Made by a program: the position numbers and the translations under genes. From a virus, in the IMG/VR virus record IMGVR_UViG_3300042988_000340, positions 1-23,318 of that record: 23,318 bases of DNA. The stretch is one strand, 5' to 3'. Below, piece after piece: positions 13,385-22,061 of this stretch; position 1 is the stretch's first letter, and every line of letters begins with the position of its first letter. The notes below the pieces were generated by a model. That model did not search any database. It was given only the letters and a program-made list of their open reading frames with translations, and had not been told where the DNA came from.

Positions 13385-15421
13385 GTGCCTGATACCAAGA
13401 TCGTCCTGTCCGCAGTAGACCGCACGGCCGCCGCGTTTACCAGCGCCGCGCGCAACCTGCAGTCGCTGGGCCAGCGTGCGCTGAGCGTCGACTCCATCCT
13501 GGGTGGCCTCGGGGTCACGCTCAGCGCCGGCGCCGCATTCGCATGGGCCCGCAACGTGGCCACCGGCATCGATGCCCTCAACGACCTCCAGGATGCAACT
13601 GGCGCCAGCATCGAGAACCTGAGCGCGCTGGAGGATATTGCCGGTCGCACGGGCACGAGCTTCGATACGGTCGGCGCCACGGTCACCAAGTTCAACGCGG
13701 TCCTGAAGGATGCCAAGCCCGGCAGCGACGCCGAGGCGGCTCTGCAGGCACTGAACCTGAACATCAAGGAGCTGCAGCAGCTGGATCCGGCAGAGGCGCT
13801 GCGCCAGACCGCCGTGGCGCTGGCCGGCTTTGCGGATGACGGCGCCAAGGCGAGGCTGGTCCAGGAGCTGTTCGGCAAGAGCGTGCGCGAGGTGGCGCCG
13901 TTCCTGAAGGATCTGGCCGAGCAAGGCCGCCTGGCGGGCACTGTAACCACCGAACAGGCCAAGGCGGCCGAAGAGTTCAACAAGCAAATCTTCACCCTCC
14001 AGAAGAACATCCTGGACCTGTCGCGCTACCTGGCCGGCGACCTCATCACCAGCCTGAACGCCGCGGGCAACGCGATGCGCACCAGTGGCTTCGTGGAGGG
14101 CATGGCCGTGCTCTTCGGTGGCACCGCGCAATTCAAGAGCGACAAGCGCCTCACCGACCAGGTGGATGCGCTGATGAACCTGGAGCGGGCGCTCTCCAAC
14201 TTCCGCAAGGAAGGCTACGCCGAAGACTCCCGGGCCATCAAGAATGTGCTGGCCCAGATCGAGACGGTCAAGGAGCAGGTCAAGATCACCCAGGGCTTGC
14301 GCGCGATCGCAACTCCCTATGACCGCTCCGCAGAGCGCGTGCGTCGCCAGGGCGCAACACCGTTGTCGGTGGCGTTCACTGGCGGCACCGGCAAGCCAAC
14401 GGCCGCCCGCAACGAGGCGGTGCGAGCTGAAACCAATGACCTCGAGGTCTACATTCGCAGCCTCGAGCGCACGCTGGAGCGCACCGAGGATCTGTCGGCC
14501 GTCGAGACCGCGCGGCTGCGAATTGCTGAGTCGCTCAGCCGCACCTCCAGCGTGCTCATGCAAAAGCAGGCGCTGGACCTGGCACAGAAGATCGACGCGG
14601 CCAAGCTGCTGGAGCGGGAGAACCAGGCCCGTGAGAAGAACAACCAGATGGCCCTGGCTGCCGTTGACGCACTGGCCGCGGAAAACGAGGCCATCATCGC
14701 CAGCAATCAGTCGCTGAGCGACCAGGTGGAGGAAATGGGACTCACCACCCAGGCCGTGCAGGAGCTGCGCCTGGCGCGACTGGACGCGGTGATCGCCGCC
14801 GATCGCGAGCTGCTGGTCACCCGTCAGAACATCGAAGGCGGCGAGGCGGAGGCGGCGCAGATCGAGCGGCGCATCAACCTGCGTCTGCGTGAACGTGCCC
14901 TGGTTGAGAGCCAAGGCAACCGCCAGGTGCAGATCGACGCGGACCAACTGTCCAAGGAAGCAGCCCAGACCCTGAACGCCGACGTCAAGTCCGCGCTCAG
15001 CAACGCGTTTCGGGACAGCAAGAACCCCGCCCAGTCGTTCGCCACGGGCCTGGGCAATGTGATCTATACCCGCCTGACCAATTCGGTGGCCTCCGCCCTT
15101 GCCGATGGCCTGGTGGGGACCGGCGCCCCCGGCAGCTCGGGCGGCTTGCTGGGGACGCTGGCCAGCAGCTTCCTCTCGTTCCTGCCCAAGTTCGACACCG
15201 GCATCGGTTACGTGCCGTTCGACATGCCGGCCATCATCCACAAGGGTGAGCGGGTGCTGACGGCTGAAGAGAACCGCCGCGGTAGCGGCTTCGCCCCCAG
15301 CACTTCCATCGTGGTGCAGGGCGGTGGCAACTCCGGCGAGATCTACGCCAATGTCAGCAAAGCGCTTGATGCGCGCGATCGGCAGTGGGCAGATCGCCTC
15401 AAGGAAGCGGGAGTGTTCTGA
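13385..15421 (+). CDS. Tail tape measure protein
   Basis: The 678-residue protein sets tail length and is ejected with the DNA. The N-terminal part has the usual tape measure opening (DRTAAAFTSAARNLQSLGQRA), a short Gly/Ala-rich hydrophobic patch (SILGGLGVTLSAGAAFAW, residues 38-55), then DLQDATGASIENLSALEDIAG and TVTKFNAVLKDA, both typical of this family. The middle (about 340-530) is rich in coiled-coil helices (SLERTLERTEDLSAVETARLRIAES, LEREN). The C-terminal region holds SSFLSFLPKFDTGIGYVPFDMPAIIHKGERVLTAEEN, a conserved tape measure end. At about 0.15 nm per residue it predicts a tail near 100 nm. It starts at GTG 13385, with AAAGG at 13371-13375. It ends TGATG with the next gene. Confidence 0.94.
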   Translation: MPDTKIVLSAVDRTAAAFTSAARNLQSLGQRALSVDSILGGLGVTLSAGAAFAWARNVATGIDALNDLQDATGASIENLSALEDIAGRTGTSFDTVGATVTKFNAVLKDAKPGSDAEAALQALNLNIKELQQLDPAEALRQTAVALAGFADDGAKARLVQELFGKSVREVAPFLKDLAEQGRLAGTVTTEQAKAAEEFNKQIFTLQKNILDLSRYLAGDLITSLNAAGNAMRTSGFVEGMAVLFGGTAQFKSDKRLTDQVDALMNLERALSNFRKEGYAEDSRAIKNVLAQIETVKEQVKITQGLRAIATPYDRSAERVRRQGATPLSVAFTGGTGKPTAARNEAVRAETNDLEVYIRSLERTLERTEDLSAVETARLRIAESLSRTSSVLMQKQALDLAQKIDAAKLLERENQAREKNNQMALAAVDALAAENEAIIASNQSLSDQVEEMGLTTQAVQELRLARLDAVIAADRELLVTRQNIEGGEAEAAQIERRINLRLRERALVESQGNRQVQIDADQLSKEAAQTLNADVKSALSNAFRDSKNPAQSFATGLGNVIYTRLTNSVASALADGLVGTGAPGSSGGLLGTLASSFLSFLPKFDTGIGYVPFDMPAIIHKGERVLTAEENRRGSGFAPSTSIVVQGGGNSGEIYANVSKALDARDRQWADRLKEAGVF

Positions 15422-16044
15422 TGGCCATCCTGACCATTCCTGCCGGGTTGGCGGTGCGCAAGTTTGACTTCGGCCAGAACCGCTACGACATGGAGTTCGG
15501 CAACGGTGACACCGGTGTCAGCCAGACGCGCCTTGGCGCGCCACCGCGATGGACCGCCGCGATCGTGGGCCCTCAGTGGCTCACAGAAGCGGAAGCGGCC
15601 ATCTGGCGCGATCTGATCCTGCGCTTGGATGGACGCGTGAACCAGCTGGCCGTCTACGACTACGACCACCAGGCTCCAGCTGGCACCATGCGTGGCACCC
15701 TCACATTGGCTGCATCGGTGGCCGCCGGCGCCAGGTCGCTGAGCGTAACGGGTGGGGTGGGGCAGGCCGGCACCACCCTGCTGGCCGGCGACTGGATCGG
15801 CATCGGCTCGGGCAGCACCCGGCAGCTGGTCAATGTGGCCGCCAATGCCACGGCCAATGGCTCCGGCGTGATCTCGCTCACCATCTCGCAGTCAACGCGC
15901 TGGGCCCAGTCTTCCGGCAGCGGCGTCACTTGGGACAAGCCGACCGCCTTGTTCCGCCAGCGCACCAGCAGCAACAGCTGGTCGCGCGAGGGCGACGTGC
16001 GCACCGGCTACGCGCTGGACCTCATCGAGTCCTGGGAGTCCTGA
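15421..16044 (+). CDS. Putative distal tail / minor tail protein
   Basis: The 207-residue protein is the first gene after the tape measure, the position of minor tail protein M or a distal tail protein in siphophages. It begins MAILTIPAGLAVRKFDFGQNRYDMEF and then has RWTAAIVGPQWLTEAEAAIWRDLILRLDG, a helix-rich stretch ending in YDYDHQAPAGTMRG. The rest is beta-rich (GTTLLAGDWIGIGSGSTRQLVNV) and closes with VRTGYALDLIESW. This suggests a ring-forming protein that joins tube and tip. The start overlaps the tape measure stop in TGATG, which fixes the ATG at 15421. The name rests mostly on gene order. Confidence 0.68.
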   Translation: MAILTIPAGLAVRKFDFGQNRYDMEFGNGDTGVSQTRLGAPPRWTAAIVGPQWLTEAEAAIWRDLILRLDGRVNQLAVYDYDHQAPAGTMRGTLTLAASVAAGARSLSVTGGVGQAGTTLLAGDWIGIGSGSTRQLVNVAANATANGSGVISLTISQSTRWAQSSGSGVTWDKPTALFRQRTSSNSWSREGDVRTGYALDLIESWES

Positions 16045-16047
16045 CCC

Positions 16048-16641
16048 ATGACCGCAACGACCAACGCGGGATTCGACTCTGCCGCTTCTGCCGCCGTGGT
16101 GGGCGCGCTGTACCTGGTCCAGATGGACTTTGCCGGTGGCACGCTGTACTACACCAACTGGCCGCACGACGTCACCGTGGGCGCGCAGGTCTATACAGGC
16201 CTGGGCACGCTCGGCGCTGTGGGGCCCATCCGCGAAAGCGAGGACGGTGGCAGCCAGACGGTCGACCTCGAGCTCAGCCAGGTCAACGTGGCCATGCTCG
16301 CCCTGGCACTGGGCAACGTGGCGGAGTATCAGGACCGCGCCGTGCGGATCTACCTGGCCCTGACCGACTCGGCATTCGTGATCGCCGGCGACCCGGTGCT
16401 GCGGTTTGCCGGCTACATGGACACCGTGGCCGTCAAGCGCGACGGCGAGTCGGCCAAGATCACGATGCGCTGCACCAGCGGCGGTGCAGACGTCCGCAAG
16501 TCGCCCACCGCCCTGCGCATGAACGACGCCCAGCACCAGGCGCGCTACCCGGGCGAGCGGCTGTTCGAATACGCGCCAGACCTGATTGGCCAGCCCAAGC
16601 GGTGGCTGTCGGTGCGCTTCCAGACGAGCCTGATCCCATGA
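16048..16641 (+). CDS. Minor tail protein, DUF2163-like (gpL position)
   Basis: The 197-residue protein fits the DUF2163/BR0599-like group of tail-tip proteins in order and motifs. It opens AALYLVQMDFAGG-like (here GALYLVQMDFAGGTLYYTNWP), continues VGAQVYTGLGTLGAVGPIRESED, then VDLELSQVN, has a strand-rich FAGYMDTVAVKRDGESAKITMRC, and ends LRMNDAQHQARYPGERLFEYAPDL with a WLS motif. In related phages this gene precedes an NlpC/P60-like gene, as it does here. GGGAG at 16034-16038 lies 9 bases before the ATG. It ends in an ATGA overlap with the next gene. It probably contributes to the tip complex under the tape measure; its exact chemistry is unknown. Confidence 0.76.
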   Translation: MTATTNAGFDSAASAAVVGALYLVQMDFAGGTLYYTNWPHDVTVGAQVYTGLGTLGAVGPIRESEDGGSQTVDLELSQVNVAMLALALGNVAEYQDRAVRIYLALTDSAFVIAGDPVLRFAGYMDTVAVKRDGESAKITMRCTSGGADVRKSPTALRMNDAQHQARYPGERLFEYAPDLIGQPKRWLSVRFQTSLIP

Positions 16642-17042
16642 AGCGGCACAGCACGGAGTGGTTCAGCGCGCTGGACGGATACGTCGGCGACCATGCGGCA
16701 AAGCCGTTCGCCTGGGGTCCGCATGACTGCTGCACCTGGGCGGCTGGCTGGGTGCAGCTTGTGCGCGGCACAGACCCGATGGCAGATCTGCGTGGCTACG
16801 ACAGCGCCCTGTCTGCCAGTCGCGTGCTGGCCAGCGCCGGCGGCCTGCTCGCCGCTGTTACCGCGCGCATGGGACCGCCCATCGTCGGAACCATGGCCCA
16901 GATCGGCGATGTGGCGCTGGTTCGCCATGGCCATGGCTTGCTGAGCATGGGCATCTGCATCGGCCCCTACATCGCGGCGCCAGGCGAGGCCGGCCTGCTG
17001 ATGGTGTCGATCGCGCGTGCGGAGGCGGCATGGCGCGTCTGA
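16638..17042 (+). CDS. DUF6950 / NlpC-P60-like tail-tip protein (gpK position)
   Basis: The 134-residue protein carries FAWGPHDCCTWAAGWVQLVRGTD at residues 24-46. The W-G-x-x-D-C arrangement with Cys31 is like the nucleophile loop of NlpC/P60-type cysteine peptidases. A later block, GDVALVRHGHGLLSMGICIG, supplies His residues at the place of the usual catalytic His. Small proteins of this sort sit between the L-like and J-like tail genes and may open peptidoglycan locally during DNA injection. It starts in an ATGA overlap. Its last 13 bases overlap the next gene, whose ribosome binding site (GGAGG 17021-17025) lies inside this gene. Enzymatic activity is not proven, and a degenerate fold is possible. 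Confidence 0.72.
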   Translation: MKRHSTEWFSALDGYVGDHAAKPFAWGPHDCCTWAAGWVQLVRGTDPMADLRGYDSALSASRVLASAGGLLAAVTARMGPPIVGTMAQIGDVALVRHGHGLLSMGICIGPYIAAPGEAGLLMVSIARAEAAWRV

Positions 17043-20000
17043 TCCTGCTGTCGCTGCTGCTGGTGCCGGGTGTCGCCCTGGCCGATCCCATCACGCTGGT
17101 CGCCGGCCTGGCGCCCATCATCGGCGGCACGGCGGCCGCCTTCATCGTGTCCTACGGCGGCTACATCGCCTTCGGCCTGGTGCAACTGGCAGGTGCCGCC
17201 AGCGCCCGGCGCAAGCAGCGGGCAGCAGCTGCCCGCCAGCGCGCGGCCACGATCGCCAGCCTGCAGGACCGCAACGTCACCGTGCTGAGCACCGAAGAAC
17301 CCTGGCGGATCGCCTACGGCTCGCCGGCGCCGATCGGCGGTGCCCTGCAGGCCATTCTCACCAGCGGCGCCAACGACGAATACCAGCACCTGGTCATCGT
17401 CTACAACTGCCGGCCGTCCCAGTCGATCGACGAGGTCTACATCGAGGGCGTGCCGGTCGGTGCGCTGGACGGATCCGGCTGGGTGACTGGTGGCGCCTTC
17501 TTCGAGGCCCAGGGCGACCAGACGACCAGCGAGCTGGTCACCTTCAACGGCTCCGGCGTGGGCACCGTCTCCCGAACCGTTGTCAGCCTGCTGGGGGCCT
17601 TCGTCTACGACGGCGCCCCGGGTGAAGGCGTGACGGCCATCGAGTACCCGGCAACCGCCTCCGGCACCACGGTGACCGCGCCCAGCGCCGCCGGCTTGTC
17701 CGTCTGGGTGAGCTACACCTATGCCGCCGGCATCGCCCGCGTGAACCTCCAGAAGCACCTTTCACCAGGTGGCGTGGACACGGCCGACGCCTTTCTCATG
17801 GCTGCCGTGCCCGACAAGTGGACCGCCGCGCACAAGGCAAGCGGCATGACCTACCTGGTGGTGACGCTGGATCTGCGCTTCGGCGCCTTCCAGGGCGGCC
17901 CACCCAACATCACGGCGCGCGGGCAGTGGGCCCTCCTGTACGACTACCGAACCAGCACCACCGCATACAGTGCCAACTGCGCGCTGGTGGCCGCCGACTT
18001 CCTCCGTGCGGACTACGGCTTCGCGGCATCCTCCAGCCAGATCGACACCGCTGCGGCGATGGCGGCCGCCAACGACTGCGACTCGCAGGGCTTCGAGGCC
18101 CATGGCGTGATCAGCACCGGCAACTCCCGCGACTCCAACCTGCAGCAGATCGAAGACGCCATGGCCGGCGCCTCGCACTTCAGCGGTGGCGTGTGGCGGA
18201 TCATGGCCGGCGCGTGGTCGACGCCGGTGCTCACCCTGAACGACGCGCACCTTGCCGGCCCCATCGAGATCGTGCAGGCCAGCAACCCCAGTGCCGAGCG
18301 GTACAACACCGTGCGCGGCCAGTACGTGCCGGCCAGCGGCCTGGGTACGTCGCCGGACTACACCCCCTATGTGGTCGGCGCCTACCTCGCCGTGGACGGC
18401 AAGGAAAAGGTGTTCGATCTCCCGCAGCCGATGGTGGCCACCAATGCGCAGGCCCAGAAGCTGGCCGCCATCGCCGTCGAGCGCAGCCGCCTGGGCGAGA
18501 CCATCAACTACCCGGCCCACCTGGTGGCCTGGAAGCTGCAGCCCGGCGATCGCGTCACCATCAACAACACCGAGCTGGGCTATGTCGGCAAGACTTTCCG
18601 CATGACCGACTGGAGCTTCTCGCTCACGGCTCCGGTGGGCCTGGCGCTGACCGAAGACACGGCGGCGGTCTACACGGGCACCTTCACCGACCCGGATGCG
18701 GTGGACCCCACCAGCAACCTCGGCGATCCGTTTGCCCGGCCAGCGGCGCCGGCCAACCTGGTGGCCACCAGTGGCAATACGGTGCTGCAGCGCGCTTCCG
18801 ACGGCACCGTGATCACCCGGGTGCTGGTGACCTGGCAGGCGACCGATGTGCGCACCATCCTGCAGGGTGGATACACCCAGCTGCAGTGGCGCCTGGCCAC
18901 CGAAGCCACCGACGTGTGGCAATCCATGGACCTGCCGGCCGACGCCTCCAGCCAATATCTCACCGGCCTGCAGGACGGCACGGCGCTGCTCATCCGCGTG
19001 CACCACATCAGCGGCCTGGGGGTACCGGGCATCTTCTCCACCACCGCCCACGTCGTGCTGGGCAAGACAGAGGCCCCGCCGGATGTCGACAGCCTTGCGA
19101 TCAACGGCTTGGTGCTCAGCTGGCCACCGGTGGACGTGATCGACTTGGCCGGCTATCGCCTGCGTGCGGTTGCCGGTGCCACGGCCAAGTGGGCGGCCGG
19201 GTTTGCCTTGCACGAGGGCATCGTCACCGATCCACCGTACACACTCGTGGCGTCGTTGGGTGGCCTTTACACGTACATGGTCAAGGCGGTGGACACGTCG
19301 GGCAACGAGTCGGCAATCCCGGCGAGTGTGACGGCCACCAGCTCGTACACGCTGGCCGGAAATACGCTGGAGTCGTGGCCACAGGCGCCGCTGTTCGAAG
19401 GGGCCATTGTCGGCGGCACCGTGGTGTCCGGGCAGTTGGTGGCCAGCAGCACTGGCGCTCTGTTCTGGGGTGCAGATGCAAACCTGCACTGGCTGTCGGA
19501 CGCGGCCAACTACTGGGGCGCAACCAGCTACGGCCAGATGACCTACACCTTCGCGATCGGCCCCAGCGCGCCAGGTCTGCTGGTCCTGGACTCGTCGATC
19601 GCCGGCGACGTGGTCAACATCGACATACGCCGCGGCGTCGCTGCAGGCTTCTGGACCAGCGATGCGGCTACCTTCTGGACCAGCGACCCCGCAAGCTTCT
19701 GGACTGCGATCACCTCTGCCTGGGCGCCATGGCCAGGCGCCCTTGAGGTCGTCGCCGGCGAATACATCGAGATGCGCGTCACGACCAATGCCGGCGCCAC
19801 GCAGGGGGTGATCAGCGTGCTGACTCCCTACCTCGATGTGCCCACCGTCGAGGACTACGTCGACAACGCGGTGGTGGCCGCGGTCGGCACCAGGCTCACG
19901 CTGTCCAAGTCCTTCCGCAGCATCAAGAACATCCAGCTCACCGTGCAGCAGGACGGCGGCAGCGCGGTCACTGCGCGCTGGATCGACAAGCTGGCCACTG

Positions 20001-20077
20001 GCCCCCTCGTGCAAGCCCTCGACATCTCTGGAAACCCTGTCCCAGCCACCGCGGACGCCTACATCAAAGGATACTGA
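17030..20077 (+). CDS. Tail-tip / host-specificity protein, gpJ-like
   Basis: This large 1015-residue protein is likely the central tail-tip hub and spike that contacts the host receptor. Residues 1-58 hold a signal-peptide-like start with an AxA site (VALA at 15-18) followed by a long hydrophobic stretch. At 77-110, the motif SLQDRNVTVLSTEEPWRIAYGSP...GGALQAILTSG matches the N-terminus of J-like proteins. Residues 270-420 resemble the hub (TYLVVTLDLRFGAFQGGPPNI, ARGQWALLYDYRT). Residues 570-770 look like two fibronectin III domains (PAAPANLVATSG, YRLRAVAG, YTYMVKAVDTSGNESAIP). Residues 812-895 carry aromatic octapeptide repeats. The C-terminus is beta-rich. The start has a GGAGG 4 bases upstream and overlaps the previous gene by 13 bases. 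Confidence 0.9.
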   Translation: MARLILLSLLLVPGVALADPITLVAGLAPIIGGTAAAFIVSYGGYIAFGLVQLAGAASARRKQRAAAARQRAATIASLQDRNVTVLSTEEPWRIAYGSPAPIGGALQAILTSGANDEYQHLVIVYNCRPSQSIDEVYIEGVPVGALDGSGWVTGGAFFEAQGDQTTSELVTFNGSGVGTVSRTVVSLLGAFVYDGAPGEGVTAIEYPATASGTTVTAPSAAGLSVWVSYTYAAGIARVNLQKHLSPGGVDTADAFLMAAVPDKWTAAHKASGMTYLVVTLDLRFGAFQGGPPNITARGQWALLYDYRTSTTAYSANCALVAADFLRADYGFAASSSQIDTAAAMAAANDCDSQGFEAHGVISTGNSRDSNLQQIEDAMAGASHFSGGVWRIMAGAWSTPVLTLNDAHLAGPIEIVQASNPSAERYNTVRGQYVPASGLGTSPDYTPYVVGAYLAVDGKEKVFDLPQPMVATNAQAQKLAAIAVERSRLGETINYPAHLVAWKLQPGDRVTINNTELGYVGKTFRMTDWSFSLTAPVGLALTEDTAAVYTGTFTDPDAVDPTSNLGDPFARPAAPANLVATSGNTVLQRASDGTVITRVLVTWQATDVRTILQGGYTQLQWRLATEATDVWQSMDLPADASSQYLTGLQDGTALLIRVHHISGLGVPGIFSTTAHVVLGKTEAPPDVDSLAINGLVLSWPPVDVIDLAGYRLRAVAGATAKWAAGFALHEGIVTDPPYTLVASLGGLYTYMVKAVDTSGNESAIPASVTATSSYTLAGNTLESWPQAPLFEGAIVGGTVVSGQLVASSTGALFWGADANLHWLSDAANYWGATSYGQMTYTFAIGPSAPGLLVLDSSIAGDVVNIDIRRGVAAGFWTSDAATFWTSDPASFWTAITSAWAPWPGALEVVAGEYIEMRVTTNAGATQGVISVLTPYLDVPTVEDYVDNAVVAAVGTRLTLSKSFRSIKNIQLTVQQDGGSAVTARWIDKLATGPLVQALDISGNPVPATADAYIKGY
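19463..19705 (+). repeat. Two sets of aromatic octapeptide repeats in the tail-tip gene
   Basis: Codons 812, 820 and 828 start FWGADANL, HWLSDAAN and YWGATSYG. Codons 874, 882 and 890 start FWTSDAAT, FWTSDPAS and FWTAITSA. All have an aromatic-Trp pair every eight residues, and the second set shows 24-base near-repeats in the DNA (19649-19720 region). Confidence 0.72.
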
Positions 20078-20079
20078 CC

Positions 20080-21000
20080 ATGCCATTCACCCTCCCATCC
20101 AGTACCGGCGCCGCCTCGCTCACCGATGCGGCCACCACCGAAGCGCAGCAGAAAACCAACCTGACCAACTTGCGCGGCTTCATCGCCGAGATGCTGGGCA
20201 CCGACAGCACCAGTCGAGACTCGGCGCGCAGCCTTCTCGGCATCGATCAGCCGCAGCTCACGTTCAGCGTAGGGGCCAGCGCTCTGACCATCGCGCTCAA
20301 GACTCCGGCCGGCTCCGATGGCACGTCAGCAGCGCCGGTCAGCATGCCCTTCCGATCGGCCACGCTGACCAGCGGCGCGCTCGTGGTGCGCAAGTTGACG
20401 GCCGCCGCCAGCCTAGTGGTGAGCAGTGGCTCCACGCTGGGCACCACCAATGGCACAGACGCGTGGCTTTATGTCTACGCCCTGGACAACAGCGGCACCA
20501 TCGAGCTGGCGATCAGCGGGTCCTACTATGGCGACCACTTCATCGGCAGCACGACGGCCGAGGGTGGTGCAGGCGCCGCGGACAGCGATGCCACCATCTA
20601 CAGCACCACGTCGCGTAGCAGCGTGGCCATGCGCCTGCTGGCTGCCGTGCGCAGCAACCAGACCACTGCAGGCACCTGGGCCGCGGTTCCGGTGGAGTGC
20701 CGCTTGGCCGAGCTGGGCGGTATCGGAAACCCGGGCTGGAAGTGGCGCGACCTTACGGCATCGCGCTCAGCCGCCACCACCTACACCAACAGCACGGGCA
20801 GGCCGATCCATCTGTCAGTGTTCACTGGCACCGCGGCGTCGGAGCAGATCAACCTCACGGTGGACGGCGTCAAGATCATGGAGACCGGTGTCACCGCCAC
20901 CGGTGCCGTGGTGAACCTCTCCGCCATCATCCCGGCCGGCAGCACCTACTCGGTGGGCCTGGTTGCTGGCTCCATCAGCAAGTGGTTCGAGCTGCGCTGA
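20080..21000 (+). CDS. Putative tail fibre / receptor-binding protein
   Basis: The 306-residue protein follows the tail-tip gene, the usual place of side or tip fibres. Residues 15-60 (AATTEAQQKTNLTNLRGFIAEMLGTDS, SARSLLGI) resemble the short helical collar found at fibre N-termini. The rest is Ser/Thr/Gly-rich beta structure with FSVGASALTIALKTP, AWLYVYALDNSGTIELAISG and VECRLAELGG, and ends in a possible receptor-binding head (TNSTGRPIHLSVFTGTAASEQ, then STYSVGLVAGS). AAAGGA at 20066-20071 gives a good ribosome binding site 8 bases before the ATG. Compared with many fibres it is short, so it may be only a collar plus head. Receptor type cannot be read from the sequence. Confidence 0.74.
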   Translation: MPFTLPSSTGAASLTDAATTEAQQKTNLTNLRGFIAEMLGTDSTSRDSARSLLGIDQPQLTFSVGASALTIALKTPAGSDGTSAAPVSMPFRSATLTSGALVVRKLTAAASLVVSSGSTLGTTNGTDAWLYVYALDNSGTIELAISGSYYGDHFIGSTTAEGGAGAADSDATIYSTTSRSSVAMRLLAAVRSNQTTAGTWAAVPVECRLAELGGIGNPGWKWRDLTASRSAATTYTNSTGRPIHLSVFTGTAASEQINLTVDGVKIMETGVTATGAVVNLSAIIPAGSTYSVGLVAGSISKWFELR

Positions 21001-21002
21001 TC

Positions 21003-21338
21003 ATGAAGTACTACCAGACCCCCGACGGCGCCATCTGGGCGTTTGAAGACGATGGCAGCCAGGACCACCTGGTGCGTCCCAACATGGTTGCGCGCACGGC
21101 CGAGCAGGTGGCCGCCGCCCACGATGCGCAACGAGACGCCAAAGCCGAAGCCCTGGCGCAGATCCGTGGCCTTGAGGTCGCCAACTTGATGCCGCGGGCC
21201 ACCCGGGAATTCATGCTGATGACCCTCGAGGCTCAGGCAACGCCGGAGCGGCTTGCTCAGCTTCCGGCCTACGTCAAGCTGAAGGCCTTCGATACGCAGA
21301 TCGCCGGCCTGCGCGCCATTGTGCGAGGTGGCACATGA
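21003..21338 (+). CDS. Tail fibre assembly / chaperone-like small protein
   Basis: The 111-residue product begins MKYYQTPDGAIWAFEDDGSQDHLV, reading like the N-terminal part of phage tail fibre-associated or assembly proteins that follow fibre genes. Residues 30-110 are helical and charged (EQVAAAHDAQRDAKAEALAQIRGLE; EFMLMTLEAQATPERLAQLPAYVKLKAFDTQIAGLRA). It sits two bases after the fibre stop and overlaps the next gene through ATGA. No strong ribosome binding site is visible, so translation probably depends on coupling to the fibre gene. A chaperone role is inferred from the order and the start; alternatively it is a small virion component. Confidence 0.6.
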   Translation: MKYYQTPDGAIWAFEDDGSQDHLVRPNMVARTAEQVAAAHDAQRDAKAEALAQIRGLEVANLMPRATREFMLMTLEAQATPERLAQLPAYVKLKAFDTQIAGLRAIVRGGT

Positions 21339-21670
21339 TCGCCGCGCTGCTCTCTCCAGCGCTGGCGCTCCTGCTCCTCTGGCTGCTGTACGTGGTCGGC
21401 ATCCAATACCAGCGTGGCGGCTGGTGGCGGTTCCTGGTGCTTGTCGCGCTGCCCGCGCTTCTGCTCAACGTCATCCTGAACTACACAGTCCTGGCCCTCC
21501 TGACCTGGGACTGGCCGCAACGTGGCGAGTGGACATTTTCCAAGCGCTTGGAGCGGCTGGTGTTGGCGCCAGGCTGGCGGGGAGATGTCGCCTTCTATGT
21601 AGCCCGCCACCTGCTCGATCCGTTCGACCCGGACGGCTATCACGTCAAAACGAGGTCATCCCATGGCTGA
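21335..21670 (+). CDS. Small two-helix membrane protein of unknown function
   Basis: The 111-residue protein has two strong hydrophobic segments, about residues 3-25 (ALLSPALALLLLWLLYVVGI) and 32-56 (FLVLVALPALLLNVILNY), joined by a short polar turn. It then has a soluble tail with FSKRLERLVLAPGWRG, AFYVARHLLDPFDPDGYHV and a basic end. The DPFDPDGYHV motif is distinctive, but I cannot assign a function to it. It starts in an ATGA overlap with the fibre-assembly gene and overlaps the next gene by eight bases. Its place at the head of the lysis genes makes a holin partner or an inner-membrane effector possible, but nothing in the sequence proves this. Confidence 0.6.
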   Translation: MIAALLSPALALLLLWLLYVVGIQYQRGGWWRFLVLVALPALLLNVILNYTVLALLTWDWPQRGEWTFSKRLERLVLAPGWRGDVAFYVARHLLDPFDPDGYHVKTRSSHG

Positions 21671-22061
21671 GCCATCTGCCGGAAGCATCAGCATCACCGC
21701 GCTGGCGATCGCCGTCCTCGGACCGATGGCCGGTCCGTACTGCCTGATCATTTTTGCAGCGCTGGCCGGTGCGCTGTGGCCGCTCAGCACCATGGCAACC
21801 GTGACTCGCGCGCAGGGCGCGGCGTTCCTAGTGCGGGTGGTTGCCGGCGCCGTAGTGGTCACCGGCAGCGCGGCCTACTGGATCGAGAGCGTCTACAAGG
21901 TGCCAGCCCTGGAATCCTTTGCGCTCGTCGCGTTCATCTTCGGCGCAATGGGCAACGGCTGGAGGCCCGTGCTGGCCGGCCTGCGCGGCGCGCTTGTCAA
22001 CCTGGTCAACCGACTGGGAGAACCGCGAGGCGGCGACCAACGTGGAGGGCCCACACAATGA
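21663..22061 (+). CDS. Putative holin-like membrane protein
   Basis: The 132-residue protein has hydrophobic segments at about residues 9-42 (one long or two close helices: ITALAIAVLGPMAG, then CLIIFAALAGALWPLS), 53-74 (AAFLVRVVAGAVVVTGSAAYWI) and 84-100 (ESFALVAFIFGAMGNGW). It ends in a hydrophilic, partly basic tail (NRLGEPRGGDQRGG). Size, topology and position before lysis genes resemble phage holins, which form inner-membrane lesions at a set time. GAGGT at 21651-21655 lies 7 bases before the ATG. It ends with ATGA into another small membrane gene, which fits a holin/antiholin-type pair. No family name is certain. Confidence 0.65.
   Translation: MAEPSAGSISITALAIAVLGPMAGPYCLIIFAALAGALWPLSTMATVTRAQGAAFLVRVVAGAVVVTGSAAYWIESVYKVPALESFALVAFIFGAMGNGWRPVLAGLRGALVNLVNRLGEPRGGDQRGGPTQ

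Noticed and set aside
13013-15241. 742-codon minus-strand frame opposite the tape measure
   Set aside because: The product is Gly/Ala/Leu/Arg-rich noise typical of antisense frames in high-GC DNA.
17762-20086. 774-codon minus-strand frame opposite the tail-tip gene
   Set aside because: Same reason; no start signal or family pattern, and it crosses the real stop-start junction at 20077-20080.
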